A DNA stretch of 64,000 nucleotides, taken from positions 1-64,000 of the forward strand of contig NZ_JBPPLY010000013.1 of assembly GCF_051535215.1 (NCBI RefSeq). The letters run 5' to 3'. Numbering within the stretch: the stretch's first letter is position 1; the number at the start of each line of letters is the position of its first letter. Source of the stretch: Nitrobacter sp051535215. Its GTDB lineage: Bacteria; Pseudomonadota; Alphaproteobacteria; Rhizobiales; Xanthobacteraceae. The position numbers and the translations under genes are program-made. A model generated the notes under the pieces. That model was given only the letters and a program-made list of their open reading frames with translations. It did no database searches and was not told the DNA's origin. Of the stretch, positions 47,401-55,380 are shown in pieces.

Positions 47401-47666
47401 ATGCGGTCCGCGAGGGCGCGCTGACCCGGCTGAGGCCCGTCCTGATGACTGCGCTCGTTGCTTCCCTCGGGTTCGTGCCGATGGCGATCGCGACCGGCGC
47501 CGGTGCGGAGGTGCAGCGGCCGCTAGCCACGGTCGTCATCGGAGGAATCATCTCGTCAACCATTCTTACGCTGCTTGTGCTGCCTGCTCTCTATGTCCTG
47601 TTCCGGCGCGAGGACATCGAGAGCGGTGAATTGAAAACGCCGGAACCGAACGGAGTGAAATCATGA
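44457..47666 (+). CDS. Heavy-metal RND efflux pump (CzcA-like), intact
   Basis: A protein of 1,069 aa from ATG 44457. Twelve transmembrane helices and two large periplasmic loops; the helix-4 motif DFGIIIDGAVIIVEN is the HME1/2-type pattern associated with divalent Zn/Co/Cd/Ni export, unlike the Cu/Ag CusA class. GGEFIPSLDEGDVSMEV and VRGRDLGSFV are typical of the family. It uses the proton gradient to remove metal from periplasm or cytoplasm. It overlaps the next gene by four bases. Confidence 0.94.
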   Translation: MIDGILSFAIRQRWLVMIGVLGMAAFGAWNFTRLPIDAVPDITNVQIQINSRALGYSPLEVEQRITFPVETAMGGLPHLDSTRSQSRYGMSQVTVIFKDGTDIYFARQLVNERIQQVKDQLPPGIETAMGPVSTGLGEIYQFTVEAKPDARKTSGEPYTPSDLRTIEDWIIKPQLRNVPGVIEVNTVGGFEKQFHVLPDPAQLMAYKLSFRDVMTALASNNANVGAGYIERNGEQYLVRTPGQVANIEEIKDIVIGSRNGVPVRVSDVADVTEGKDLRTGAATVNGKEVVLGTAMLLIGENSRTVAQRVAVKLKQIGRSLPDGVVARTVYDRTRLVEATVATVEKNLVEGALLVIVILFMILGNFRAAIATAFVIPLSMLFTITGMVENKVSANLMSLGAIDFGIIIDGAVIIVENCLRLLATEQHRLGRVLDRQERFETILAASREVIGPSLFGTLIIGVVYIPILTLTGVEGKMFTPMALTVLMALTGASILSLTFVPAAVALLVTGKVSEHENFFMRGARRIYTPLLAASIRNRFGVAAIAALLIVVCGIAASRMGGEFIPSLDEGDVSMEVVRIPGTSLTQSVEMQAMLERRLLKLPEVKEVFARTGTAEVATDLMPPSTSDCYVMLKPRKDWPNPEKSKAAVVSEIQQAAEDVPGSVYGISQPIQQRMNELISGVKSDVGVKIFGDDLEILVQSAARVQAVLQTIQGAADVKTEQAAGLPVLTVKLNRQALSRYGISVGDVQNLVEIAVGGKSSGLVFEGDRRFSIVVRLPEHLRADIQAIRSLPIPLPPLENQSKAVPAVWGHSPLAQIRYVPLSELAQIDLAPGPNQISREDGKRRIVVTSNVRGRDLGSFVADAQRQVEQKVKLPAGYWIGWGGQFEQLVSATQRLTIVVPIALALIFLLLFISLGSMPDALLVFSGVPLALTGGIVALLLRGIPLSISAGIGFIALSGVAVLNGLVIITFIERLRREGHALVDAVREGALTRLRPVLMTALVASLGFVPMAIATGAGAEVQRPLATVVIGGIISSTILTLLVLPALYVLFRREDIESGELKTPEPNGVKS

Positions 47667-48034
47667 AATACGTTTTGCTGCTTGTCGCCGCTTTGACGTT
47701 TGCCGCCCCGGTTTGCGCCGAAGAATACGAAAAAGGACCAAACGGCGGCCTCATGCTCGACGTCGCCGGCATTGACGCTGAGCTTCTTACCGCCGGGAAT
47801 ACCGTCACCATCAACGTCTTCGTCCCAAACACCCCAAAGCCGGTTTCTACAAAGGGCTTTACTGCGGCAGTGCTTATTGCGGGCGGTAGCGGACGGGAGA
47901 CGATCACGCTCGCTCCCCAGGGCGAAAATTCGTTGAAGGGAGACGCGAAGAACGCGATAGCTGCGGGCGCGACTATCACATTGACGATCAAGACCGCAGA
48001 CGGAAAATCCGGCCAGGCCAAATTCAAAAAATAG
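47663..48034 (+). CDS. Small periplasmic protein of the efflux operon
   Basis: A protein of 123 aa coupled to the pump by an ATGA overlap. Its signal peptide ends near VCA-EEY. The mature part (YEKGPNGGLMLDVAGIDAELL, then ETITLAPQGENSLKGDAKNAI and a Lys-rich end GQAKFKK) looks like a small beta-rich domain. No metal-binding motif of a known family is seen, though KGPNGG is shared with other efflux-linked periplasmic proteins. I cannot name it. Confidence 0.75.
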   Translation: MKYVLLLVAALTFAAPVCAEEYEKGPNGGLMLDVAGIDAELLTAGNTVTINVFVPNTPKPVSTKGFTAAVLIAGGSGRETITLAPQGENSLKGDAKNAIAAGATITLTIKTADGKSGQAKFKK

Positions 48035-48071
48035 AAACGCCGATCGTGACCCGAATCCCTTGGTGGATCGA

Positions 48072-48527
48072 ATGGTGATTGGAAACGCAGCATCGTGCCG
48101 CCGCATCCGCAATGCGACCAAATTCGTCCGGTTCGCCGGCGGGAGCGTTGGCCGCTTGTTTGGTCTACTGACCCTGTCTTCGCTTGCCTTGCTTGCAGCC
48201 GACGCAGGGCGGGACCTGCGGGCGGAAGCGCCAAAGGCAAAGATTGTCGGCTTGGGCGCTGCGACATGCCGCCAGTTCAACGATGACGTCAGATCGAATC
48301 CGTTGGTTCGGAGAGACTATCTGGCGTGGGCTCAAGGCTACATGAGCGGAATCATCCTGAGCAGGCCTCCCGGCGTCGATGAGGGGTTGGATCTTAATCC
48401 CGCAACCTTCGGCCTCGTCAATCAACTTCAGTTTCTGGAAGATCATTGCGCGAAAAACACGTTGCTGGATTTTTCCGATGCCGTCGAAGCCCTCTACAAG
48501 CGGCTGCGTCAGGAGGGCAAGACGTGA
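48072..48527 (+). CDS. Exported protein of unknown function in the efflux operon
   Basis: A protein of 151 aa from ATG 48072 (GTG 48063 also possible). The hydrophobic segment (about 29-45) is preceded by a long basic stretch, so it may be an anchored protein. The C-terminal part has Cys in GAATCRQFNDDV and FLEDHCAKNTLLD, which would pair, and helices resembling Rap1a/HdeA-like small periplasmic domains; this is weak. The CusF-like gene starts on its stop (GTGA). Confidence 0.65.
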   Translation: MVIGNAASCRRIRNATKFVRFAGGSVGRLFGLLTLSSLALLAADAGRDLRAEAPKAKIVGLGAATCRQFNDDVRSNPLVRRDYLAWAQGYMSGIILSRPPGVDEGLDLNPATFGLVNQLQFLEDHCAKNTLLDFSDAVEALYKRLRQEGKT

Positions 48528-48859
48528 ATACTGTCATGCTGTTATCGGCGGCGCGCGCCCGCATACAAGGGATGGGGCGTAAACTTACCATAGCCAGGGC
48601 CGCAGCTATCTTCTCAACGGCCGTGTCGGCCCAGACGATTCCGACCCAAGGCCAAGTGACCAAAATCGATCAAGGCCAGAACAAGGTGACGCTCAAGCAC
48701 GGGCCGATCGAGAATCTGGATATGGATGGCATGGCCATGGTGTTCGTTGCCGCCGCCCCGGCAATGCTGAAGGCGGTGAAGGTCAGAGACGAGGTGAAGT
48801 TCGAGGCGGAAGGGGTCAACGGTCGTCTCACTGTCACGAAAAGAGAAAGGGCAAAATGA
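48524..48859 (+). CDS. CusF-like periplasmic metal-binding protein
   Basis: A protein of 111 aa from GTG 48524, which overlaps the preceding stop and has AGGAGG upstream. After a signal region (to about SAQ-TIP) the domain TQGQVTKIDQGQNKVTLKHG, then NLDMDGMAMVFVAA and VRDEVKFEAEGVNG, matches the CusF small beta-barrel that binds Cu(I)/Ag(I) by His and Met. The usual Trp is replaced, since the motif reads MAMVF. A CusF-like protein beside a CzcA-type pump is unexpected. Confidence 0.83.
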   Translation: MNTVMLLSAARARIQGMGRKLTIARAAAIFSTAVSAQTIPTQGQVTKIDQGQNKVTLKHGPIENLDMDGMAMVFVAAAPAMLKAVKVRDEVKFEAEGVNGRLTVTKRERAK

Positions 48860-49821
48860 CAGCGTCCCGTGCAGGGAGTGCTGTTGCCGGCTCCCTGCGC
48901 GGAGATTGCGCGAATGGCACACGGATTTCTGCGATCGAACTTCGACACCTGCGCTATTTTGTAGCGGCGGTCGAGCATGGCAGCTTCCGCAAGGCCAGTG
49001 CTGCGCTTCGCGTCCAGGAATCGGCAATCAGCCGCCGCATTCGCGACCTTGAGGGGCATCTCGGCGTCGCCGTTTTCCAGCGATGCAGTTGGGGCGTTGA
49101 GCTCACAAGCGCCGGTGAGCGCTTTTTGCCGCGAGCGAAACGCGCGCTTCGCCATGTTCAGGAGGGAGCTGGAGACGCCGCCGTCGTCGCGCACGGGCGA
49201 GAAGGAAGGATCAGAACTGGCATTTTCTCCTCGATAGCCTCCGGCTTTCTACGCGAACTTCTGGATGCTTTCGCGAAGGTGCATCCTGGGGTCTATGTCG
49301 AACTGATCGACGGAAATCCTTCCGAACATATCGCGGCAATTCGACAGCTTCGGCTGGACGTGGCCTTCATTACCGGAACAATCCATTGGTCGGAATGCGA
49401 GACTGAGCAGCTCTGGTCTGAGCGTGTGTTTCTGGTGCTGCCGAGTGGACATCCTCTCTGCAAACATGACGAATTGGATTGGGTGGATCTGTTGGGAGAA
49501 AAGTTCATCGTCAGCGACAGGGCGCCCGGCGAGGAGATCCGCGACTATCTGGTCCAGCACCTTGCGGACCTGGGCCAGCATCCGGAAATCAATGCGCAAT
49601 TCGTCGGGCGGGATAGTATTCTGGCATTCGTCTCCCCCGAGCGAGGATTGACGCTGACCAGCGAGGCGACGACCGCGATGCAGATTCCGGGGATCAGCTA
49701 TCGGCCGATGCGCAACGAAATCCTGCCGTTCAGCGTTGTGTGGTCGCCGATGAACAACAATCCCGCTGCCGACCGGCTGTTGAACCTCGCGCGTTTGATG
49801 GCCTCAAAGATTCGGACATAG
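48856..49821 (+). CDS. LysR-family transcriptional regulator
   Basis: A protein of 321 aa from ATG 48856, overlapping the CusF-like stop by four bases. The helix-turn-helix is IELRHLRYFVAAVEHGSFRKASAALRVQESAISRRIRDLE, and the effector domain follows (GIFSSIASGFLREL, VWSPMNNNPAADRLL). LysR regulators commonly sit next to the DUF2274/trbI end of this conjugation module, but here the gene is at the end of the metal operon and convergent to the transfer genes. Its first 30 residues are an unusual extension. Confidence 0.88.
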   Translation: MTASRAGSAVAGSLRGDCANGTRISAIELRHLRYFVAAVEHGSFRKASAALRVQESAISRRIRDLEGHLGVAVFQRCSWGVELTSAGERFLPRAKRALRHVQEGAGDAAVVAHGREGRIRTGIFSSIASGFLRELLDAFAKVHPGVYVELIDGNPSEHIAAIRQLRLDVAFITGTIHWSECETEQLWSERVFLVLPSGHPLCKHDELDWVDLLGEKFIVSDRAPGEEIRDYLVQHLADLGQHPEINAQFVGRDSILAFVSPERGLTLTSEATTAMQIPGISYRPMRNEILPFSVVWSPMNNNPAADRLLNLARLMASKIRT

Positions 49822-49895
49822 AACCCGCTCCGATGACAATACGATTGGGGGAGCGAGAGCGGTCGAGGGGGAAGGAAATCCGGCGCCAGTGCAGG

Positions 49896-50123
49896 TCAAA
49901 GCTTCGCGGAACCGGAGATGCGCCGCGCCTTCGCGAATCCGCGATCCGTGGCGATGAAGCGCTCCAGCATCGGCACGATCAGCTTGGCGGGTTCGATCGG
50001 CGTCGCGCCTTCGGCCAGCAGACGGCCATATTCCAAGAGATCGCGATGCAAGGCCGCCGGCAGTTCCAGTGCGATCTTCACCGGTCTGTCGTCGGCGATG
50101 GGGCCGAGTTTTAGTTTGGTCAT
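49896..50123 (-). CDS. DUF2274 family protein of the transfer operon
   Basis: A protein of 75 aa beginning MTKLKLGPIADDRPVKIALE and then LPAALHRDLLEYGRLLAEGA, the DUF2274 signature; these small proteins are nearly always found after trbI in Rhizobiales ICEs. It looks like a small ribbon or helical DNA-associated protein; its role in conjugation is unknown. It lies four bases from trbI and ends the minus-strand operon. Confidence 0.86.
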   Translation of the reverse strand: MTKLKLGPIADDRPVKIALELPAALHRDLLEYGRLLAEGATPIEPAKLIVPMLERFIATDRGFAKARRISGSAKL

Positions 50124-50127
50124 GGGA

Positions 50128-51279
50128 TTATCCTCTGTATGCCTCGAGTATCAAATCTCTCGTCACTACAATCCTGACCGGGAATCCCGGCCGGATGGTC
50201 AGCGTCGGCGCGACATTGAGCTGACGGCGGACGATCTGCTGGCCAGCGTCATTGATGGTGTTCTGCCCGCCGCTGCGGATTGCGCGCAGCAGCCGGTTCT
50301 CGTCGCTGATGGCGAGTTCGGAGCCAACCGCGAGCAAAGTGGAGAGGCCGGCAGCCTTGGCGAGATCCCACCAGTGGTAATCGACGCCATCTTCAAGCCC
50401 GGCATAGCCTTGCGTGTCGGCGCCGGGCTGGCGCTCCAGCACGATGGAGCGACCGTTCGGCATGATGATGCGGTTCCAGACGAGCAGCACACGGCGCTGC
50501 CCGAACTGCACGTTGTTGTCATATTGGCCGATCATGCGGGCGCCCTGCGGCACGAGCAGGATGCGGCCCGTGGGACTGTCATAGATGTTCTCGGTCACCT
50601 GCGCGGTGATCTGACCTGGCAAATCGGAACGGATGCCGGTGATGAGCGCGGCCGGAATGACGGCGCCGGCCTGGAGCACGAATGGCGAAGCTGGCGCCAT
50701 GACGCGATCCGACGAGGTCGTGCGGCGATCGACGGGCGCGTTCAGGAATGCGAGTTGCTTGTCCTGCGCCGTCTGCTGACCGGGCAGCCCTGACAGGCCC
50801 GGCATGTCGAAGCCGGCAAAGCCCGGCGTTGGTGTTCCGGCCGCGGCCGGCGAACCTGCCCGCGACTGGAAGAACACGGTGCTGGTGCGGGCGGCTTCCT
50901 CCTCGGCGCGACGGCGTTGCTCGGTCTCGTCGACGGCGGGCGCCGGAACGACAGGCGGCACGACGGGTTGGCCTGCATTCTGTGCGGACAGGATCGGCCG
51001 ACCGAGATCGCCCGGCAGCGGCGGCCCGAGAACGGGGCCAGTATAGTCGCGCGGCAGGCCGGCGAGACCATCGGCGGGCTGCCGGTTGCCGGTCGAATAC
51101 AGCTCCTCGCCCTCCTTTCCGGCATTGCGGGTCTGGAGGGCGTAGATCAGCGATCCGCCGATGCCGACCAGGGCAACGGCCGCGACGCTGGCGAGCACCT
51201 TGCGCGACAGGCGGGTGACGCGCGGCGGCTCGGCACGAAGACGCATCGGGGCAGCGGTATTGGTTGAATTGTCGCTCAT
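50128..51279 (-). CDS. trbI: TrbI/VirB10 conjugal transfer protein
   Basis: A protein of 383 aa. One N-terminal transmembrane helix (about 28-47, VLASVAAVALVGIGGSLIYAL), a Pro-rich periplasmic linker and a VirB10 C-terminal barrel (GAVIPAALITGIRSDLPGQITAQVTENIYDSPTG, LLVPQGARMIGQYD). It connects inner and outer membrane parts of the mating channel. The start shares a base with the trbG stop. Confidence 0.93.
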   Translation of the reverse strand: MSDNSTNTAAPMRLRAEPPRVTRLSRKVLASVAAVALVGIGGSLIYALQTRNAGKEGEELYSTGNRQPADGLAGLPRDYTGPVLGPPLPGDLGRPILSAQNAGQPVVPPVVPAPAVDETEQRRRAEEEAARTSTVFFQSRAGSPAAAGTPTPGFAGFDMPGLSGLPGQQTAQDKQLAFLNAPVDRRTTSSDRVMAPASPFVLQAGAVIPAALITGIRSDLPGQITAQVTENIYDSPTGRILLVPQGARMIGQYDNNVQFGQRRVLLVWNRIIMPNGRSIVLERQPGADTQGYAGLEDGVDYHWWDLAKAAGLSTLLAVGSELAISDENRLLRAIRSGGQNTINDAGQQIVRRQLNVAPTLTIRPGFPVRIVVTRDLILEAYRG

Positions 51280-52253
51280 TATGACGGCCTCCCGTCGGTC
51301 CGGACGATACGAACGGTCTGCTGGCGGTCGCCGCTGCCGAGGCGCAGCTCGGCCGCGCCGAACAGGCGATCGACGATCAGAATGTGTTGATGGATGCGTG
51401 TATTGGCGATCTGTGTCTCGCCCTCAGGGCCGATCACGAAGATCGGCGGCATCTCGCCTTGCACGATGCCACGCGGGAATTCGACATAGACGCGGCGGCC
51501 GTCGTCATAGACAGCGATGGGTTTCCAAGGTGGATTGTCGCCGGTGAGGCCATAGCGATAGTTGCGCTCGGCGGCGGCCGGAATGACCGGCGTCGCCGGC
51601 ATGGCCTGCCGCTGGCTGGGGGATTGCGGATAAGCCCAGGCGACAGCGGGCATATAGGGCTTCTGGCCGGAGCGCAGTTCGAGCATGTAGGTGCGCCGGT
51701 CGGTGGTGACGACGAGATTGGTCGTGATGTCGGCGCGCGAAGGCTTCACCAGCACATGGACGCGCCGCGTGGCGCCGCTGCCGCTCTCGGTGTCGCCGAT
51801 GATCCAGCGCGCGGTGTCGCCCGCTGCGATCGGGCCTGCGCCGGTCAGGCTTTCACCGGGCTCGAGCGCGATGTCGGTGATCTGTCCCGGCGCGGCATAG
51901 ACCTGGTAGAGCGCGCCATCCGACCACGGATAAATCTGGATCGCGTTGTAATAGCTTTCGCGGCGCGGCTGAACGCGGGCGGCGGCGTTGGCGTTCTCAA
52001 CGCGGGCTGTCGGCGTGCCTGCGGCGACACCTCCGCGTGCAGGCGTCCACGCTGGTGGAACATGCAGCGGCTTCGGGCGGTCATCGGTGACAGCGGCCGG
52101 AACGGCGGGCAAAGGCGGCACGCTTGAATCGTAGGTAATCTCCGGCGGCTTGCTGGCGCAGCCCGCAAGCGCGCTTGCGGAAAGCAGCAAAGCCGCGATT
52201 GCGTATTTACGGAAAGATGGCATCCCGCCTTTGCGGATCGTCGGCCCGGTCAT
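51279..52253 (-). CDS. trbG: TrbG/VirB9 conjugal transfer protein
   Basis: A protein of 324 aa from ATG 52253, which overlaps the trbF stop as ATGA; MPSFRKYAI is a later alternative. The signal peptide has a lipobox-like LAGCAS, so it is probably a lipoprotein. The VirB9 part (AIQIYPWSDGALYQVYAAPGQITDIALEPGE, TTNLVVTTDRRTYMLELRSG) and C-terminal FIVGPEG-like strand are typical. It forms the outer membrane core with VirB10. Confidence 0.93.
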   Translation of the reverse strand: MTGPTIRKGGMPSFRKYAIAALLLSASALAGCASKPPEITYDSSVPPLPAVPAAVTDDRPKPLHVPPAWTPARGGVAAGTPTARVENANAAARVQPRRESYYNAIQIYPWSDGALYQVYAAPGQITDIALEPGESLTGAGPIAAGDTARWIIGDTESGSGATRRVHVLVKPSRADITTNLVVTTDRRTYMLELRSGQKPYMPAVAWAYPQSPSQRQAMPATPVIPAAAERNYRYGLTGDNPPWKPIAVYDDGRRVYVEFPRGIVQGEMPPIFVIGPEGETQIANTRIHQHILIVDRLFGAAELRLGSGDRQQTVRIVRTDGRPS

Positions 52254-52939
52254 TGGCTCATCTCCCGCGACCATGAGATTGCGTGGATGTAGATGCCGAG
52301 CGGATTGGCCTTGAGCCGTTCGGCGTCGCGCGGCGGTTGAACCACGATGGTCAGGATCGCGGTCCAGCGCTCGGTCGCGGAGAGTTTTCCGTCCTCGTAT
52401 CGACGCTCAATCCAGGCGACGCGGAAGGAATCCGCCGAAGCGCGGATGACGCTGGAGACTTCCACCGCGACCTGCTGCTTGCCGACCTTGGCGAAGGGGT
52501 CGTTGGCGCGGGCATAATCGTTGAGCGCGGCCGCGCCGCGATCGGTTGTCCATTCATAGGCGCGCAGCCAATTCTGCCGGACGATGATCGGATCGGCTGG
52601 AATGCTCCTGACCTGTTCGACGAAGCGGGCGAGATGCCAGGCCACTTGCGGATCGGTCGGGCGATAGTCGGCCGTAGCGGCCGCGACGGTTTGCGCCTGG
52701 CCGAGATTGTCGATCTGCACCACCCACGGCACGACGGTCCCGCGAACGGATTGCCAGACAAGCGCGGCGGCGAAGCCGGCCGACAGGATCAGCGATCCGA
52801 AGGCCATGTAGCGCCAGTTCTTCGCCTGTATGCGGGCCGAGCCGATGCGCTCGTCCCATACTTGGGCAGCGCGCTGGTAGGGCGTCTCGGGTTGTGGTGT
52901 CTTGCCGTAATGTGCGGCGGGGCGTCTGAAGGGGTTCAT
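52250..52939 (-). CDS. trbF: TrbF/VirB8 conjugal transfer protein
   Basis: A protein of 229 aa. An N-terminal cytoplasmic segment (MNPFRRPAAHYGKTPQPETP), a transmembrane helix (about 46-65) and a periplasmic VirB8-like NTF2 fold (VQIDNLGQAQTV, RSIPADPIIVRQNWLRAYEW, VAWIERRYEDGKL). VirB8 nucleates the inner membrane complex. Coupled by four-base overlaps to trbL and trbG. Confidence 0.93.
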   Translation of the reverse strand: MNPFRRPAAHYGKTPQPETPYQRAAQVWDERIGSARIQAKNWRYMAFGSLILSAGFAAALVWQSVRGTVVPWVVQIDNLGQAQTVAAATADYRPTDPQVAWHLARFVEQVRSIPADPIIVRQNWLRAYEWTTDRGAAALNDYARANDPFAKVGKQQVAVEVSSVIRASADSFRVAWIERRYEDGKLSATERWTAILTIVVQPPRDAERLKANPLGIYIHAISWSREMSQ

Positions 52940-54303
52940 GAGCGGTCGCTTTCGGAGAGGTTGACGGAGGAGCCGGAGCCGTGGCTGTCGCCGGAGCGGA
53001 CGGCATGAGCAACGGCGCTGACGCCGTGGCTCACGGCCTGATGGCGCTTCATGCGCCTGGCCCAGCCGGGCGCGCCGCCGCTTACCGTTGCCTGGCTTTC
53101 GGCGGATGAGGCATCGGCTGCAGGGGCGCTCCCCACCGTTCCCTTGGTCGAGGCGCCGCCTGTCATGGCGAATCCGGCTTTCGCGCCATCAGCGTTGCTT
53201 GATTTGACGCTCTCGCCGGCGCGGGCGGCGGCGCGGCGTAGCGGTGATGCGACGGCCGAGCCGGCGGCGCGCGCGACGCCACCAAGGCCGGAGGCCACGC
53301 GGGATGCGCCAGACTGCCCGAGAGAACCAAGAGTGTAGGCTGACGAAGCGGCGCCGGCAGCCGTGGCGCCGCCACGAACGGCCGCCGAGCCGCCCGAGAT
53401 GGCCGCTGCTCCTCCCTTGGCGGCCAGGCCCGCCGCTCCGGCGGCAGCCACTGCCGCGCCCCCGACTGCAAGGCCGGTTCCCACGGCGGCGCCCGCGCCA
53501 AGCTGCGGACCGCCGGAGACGAGACCATTGGCGATGCCGGGACCGAAGATGCCGAGACCGAGCAACGACAGCGCGGCCAGCACGATGGCCATGGCCTGAT
53601 CGACAGTCAGCGTCTGCGCGCTGGCGCTCTGCGTGAACTGCGAAAACAGCGTCGAACCGATGCCGATGATGACCGCAAGGACGAGAACCTTGATGCCGGA
53701 GGAGATGACATTGCCGAGCACCCGCTCGGCCATAAAGGCGGTCTTGCCGAACAGGCCGAAGGGAATCAGCACGAAGCCGGCGAGCGTCGACAACTTGAAT
53801 TCGATGAGGGTGACGAAGAGCTGGATCGCCAGAATGAAGAAGGCGAGGATCACCAGCGCCCAGGCGAAGAGCAGGCAGACGATCTGAATCAGGTTCTCGA
53901 ATACCGAGATCCAGCCCATCAGGGGCGAGATCGCGTCGAGCAACGGCCGGGCGGCGTCGAGGCCTGTCTGCGCGACCTTGCCGGGACGCATCAGGTCCGC
54001 CGCCGAAAACCCCGTCCCGCTCGCCTTCAGGCCGAGGCCGGCGAAGCTGTCGAAGACAATCTTGGCGAGATTGTTCCAGCTGGAAATCAGATAGGCGAAG
54101 ACACCGACGAACAGCGTCTTCTTGACGAGGCGCGCGATGATGTCGTCATCGGCGCCCCAGCTCCAGAACAGGGCCGCCAGCGTCACGTCGATGACGATCA
54201 GCGTGCTCGCCACGAATGCGACCTCGCCGGACAGCAGCCCGAAGCCGGAGTCGATATAGCGGGTAAAAACGCCGAGGAAATTGTCGATAACGCCGCTACC
54301 CAT
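52936..54303 (-). CDS. trbL: TrbL/VirB6 conjugal transfer membrane protein
   Basis: A protein of 455 aa: six or more transmembrane helices in the first 300 residues (FVASTLIVIDVTLAALFWSWGADDD is the family opening), then a long Ala/Gly/Ser-rich low-complexity tail (about 285-455) with AAAGAAGLAAKGGAAAISGG. That tail explains dense spurious frames on the other strand. It is the inner membrane pore component of the mating channel. Confidence 0.92.
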   Translation of the reverse strand: MGSGVIDNFLGVFTRYIDSGFGLLSGEVAFVASTLIVIDVTLAALFWSWGADDDIIARLVKKTLFVGVFAYLISSWNNLAKIVFDSFAGLGLKASGTGFSAADLMRPGKVAQTGLDAARPLLDAISPLMGWISVFENLIQIVCLLFAWALVILAFFILAIQLFVTLIEFKLSTLAGFVLIPFGLFGKTAFMAERVLGNVISSGIKVLVLAVIIGIGSTLFSQFTQSASAQTLTVDQAMAIVLAALSLLGLGIFGPGIANGLVSGGPQLGAGAAVGTGLAVGGAAVAAAGAAGLAAKGGAAAISGGSAAVRGGATAAGAASSAYTLGSLGQSGASRVASGLGGVARAAGSAVASPLRRAAARAGESVKSSNADGAKAGFAMTGGASTKGTVGSAPAADASSAESQATVSGGAPGWARRMKRHQAVSHGVSAVAHAVRSGDSHGSGSSVNLSESDRS

Positions 54304-54306
54304 GCA

Positions 54307-54606
54307 TCACCGCCCTTCCGGAGTGAGAGGCGCGGTGGGCGCCGGCGTCTTTCCGAGGAAGCGGTCGCGGGTCTCGGCCCAGACGCGCAGGCATTCGGCG
54401 TCGTTCGCCGCGGCCTGCCCGAGCTGCTGACAGCGGCGCTGCGCGTCGCGCAGCGGATCGGTTGCGGGGCGGAGCTGCGGCATTGACGAAGATGTCGGCG
54501 CGTCGTCCTTGCGGGTCAGCTCGATCGCCGTCGCCGTAATGGCGACCGCGACGAACATGATTGCGCCGATGCGCGCCAGCATCTTGCCGTCCATGACGAT
54601 GCTCAC
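54307..54606 (-). CDS. trbK: TrbK-like entry exclusion protein
   Basis: A protein of 99 aa from GTG 54606, or 95 aa from ATG 54594. One N-terminal membrane helix (MLARIGAIMFVAVAITATAI) and a short periplasmic region with two cysteines (DAQRRCQQLGQAAANDAECLRVW), as in the alternative TrbK family of alphaproteobacterial ICEs, which prevents redundant conjugation into cells already carrying the element. Position between trbJ and trbL is standard. Confidence 0.85.
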   Translation of the reverse strand: MSIVMDGKMLARIGAIMFVAVAITATAIELTRKDDAPTSSSMPQLRPATDPLRDAQRRCQQLGQAAANDAECLRVWAETRDRFLGKTPAPTAPLTPEGR

Positions 54607-54615
54607 TTCTGGTTC

Positions 54616-55380
54616 TCAGTTGCCGTTGAACATCTGCGCGTTGCCGGGCTGGTAGCCGCTGCCCGGCGCTAGAAAGCGGCGGCGCCGCTCGCGGCCCTGT
54701 TCGGCGGCAGCCGTGCGCTCGGCTTCGGTCAGCATCTGCGCGCGGCCATTGGCGGCGCCGACAGCGGTGAGATCGGCAAGCTGCTGGGCGAGAAGCGCGA
54801 GGAGCTGGTTGCCGGCCTGTGTCGCTTGCAACGCGCCGGTCGCCGACTGGCTCTGGCTGACCAGCGCCGACATCTGCGTGCGGTTGCTGTCGATATTGCT
54901 GACGACACCCGCCTGCACGCGCATCGCGTCCTGCAAACCGCCGACCGTGTTCTGCCAGCGCGAGCGCGCGTCGGTGATGAGTTGCTGATCGGTCGCCGAC
55001 ATCGAGACGCTCCCGTATTTTTGGCTGAAAATCTGGTCGATCTGCTGGACATTGAAGGCGATGTTCTGCGCCTGGCTGAGAAGCTGCTGGGTGCGCTGGA
55101 CGTTCTGCTGAAGCTGCTGGAGCGCGGAATACGGCAGGTTCGCCAGATTGCGCGCCTGGTTGATGAGCATCTGCGCTTGGTTCTGGAGCGACGTGATCTG
55201 ATTGGTGATCTGTTCGAGTGAGCGCGCGGCGGTCAGCACGTTCTGCGCATAGTTCGACGGATCGAACACGATCAGTGCGTGCGCGGGCGTTGCGAGCATC
55301 GGTGTGAGCGCGATGGGCGCCGCGAGCATGGTCGCGGCCAGCATTACGGCGCGCGAGCGGATAAAACGGGTCTTCATCAT
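54616..55380 (-). CDS. trbJ: TrbJ/VirB5 conjugal transfer protein
   Basis: A protein of 254 aa from ATG 55380 (MMKTRFIRSRAVMLAATMLA) with a signal peptide ending PAHA-LIVFDPSNYAQN, the classic TrbJ N-terminus. The mature part is strongly coiled coil and Gln-rich (LEQITNQITSLQNQAQMLINQ, LQQNVQRTQQLLSQAQNI). It is a minor pilus component. It overlaps the trbE stop by four bases. Confidence 0.92.
   Translation of the reverse strand: MMKTRFIRSRAVMLAATMLAAPIALTPMLATPAHALIVFDPSNYAQNVLTAARSLEQITNQITSLQNQAQMLINQARNLANLPYSALQQLQQNVQRTQQLLSQAQNIAFNVQQIDQIFSQKYGSVSMSATDQQLITDARSRWQNTVGGLQDAMRVQAGVVSNIDSNRTQMSALVSQSQSATGALQATQAGNQLLALLAQQLADLTAVGAANGRAQMLTEAERTAAAEQGRERRRRFLAPGSGYQPGNAQMFNGN

Noticed and set aside
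53051..53636. Several short plus-strand frames opposite trbL
   Set aside because: They mirror the Ala/Gly/Ser-rich tail of TrbL and have no independent support.
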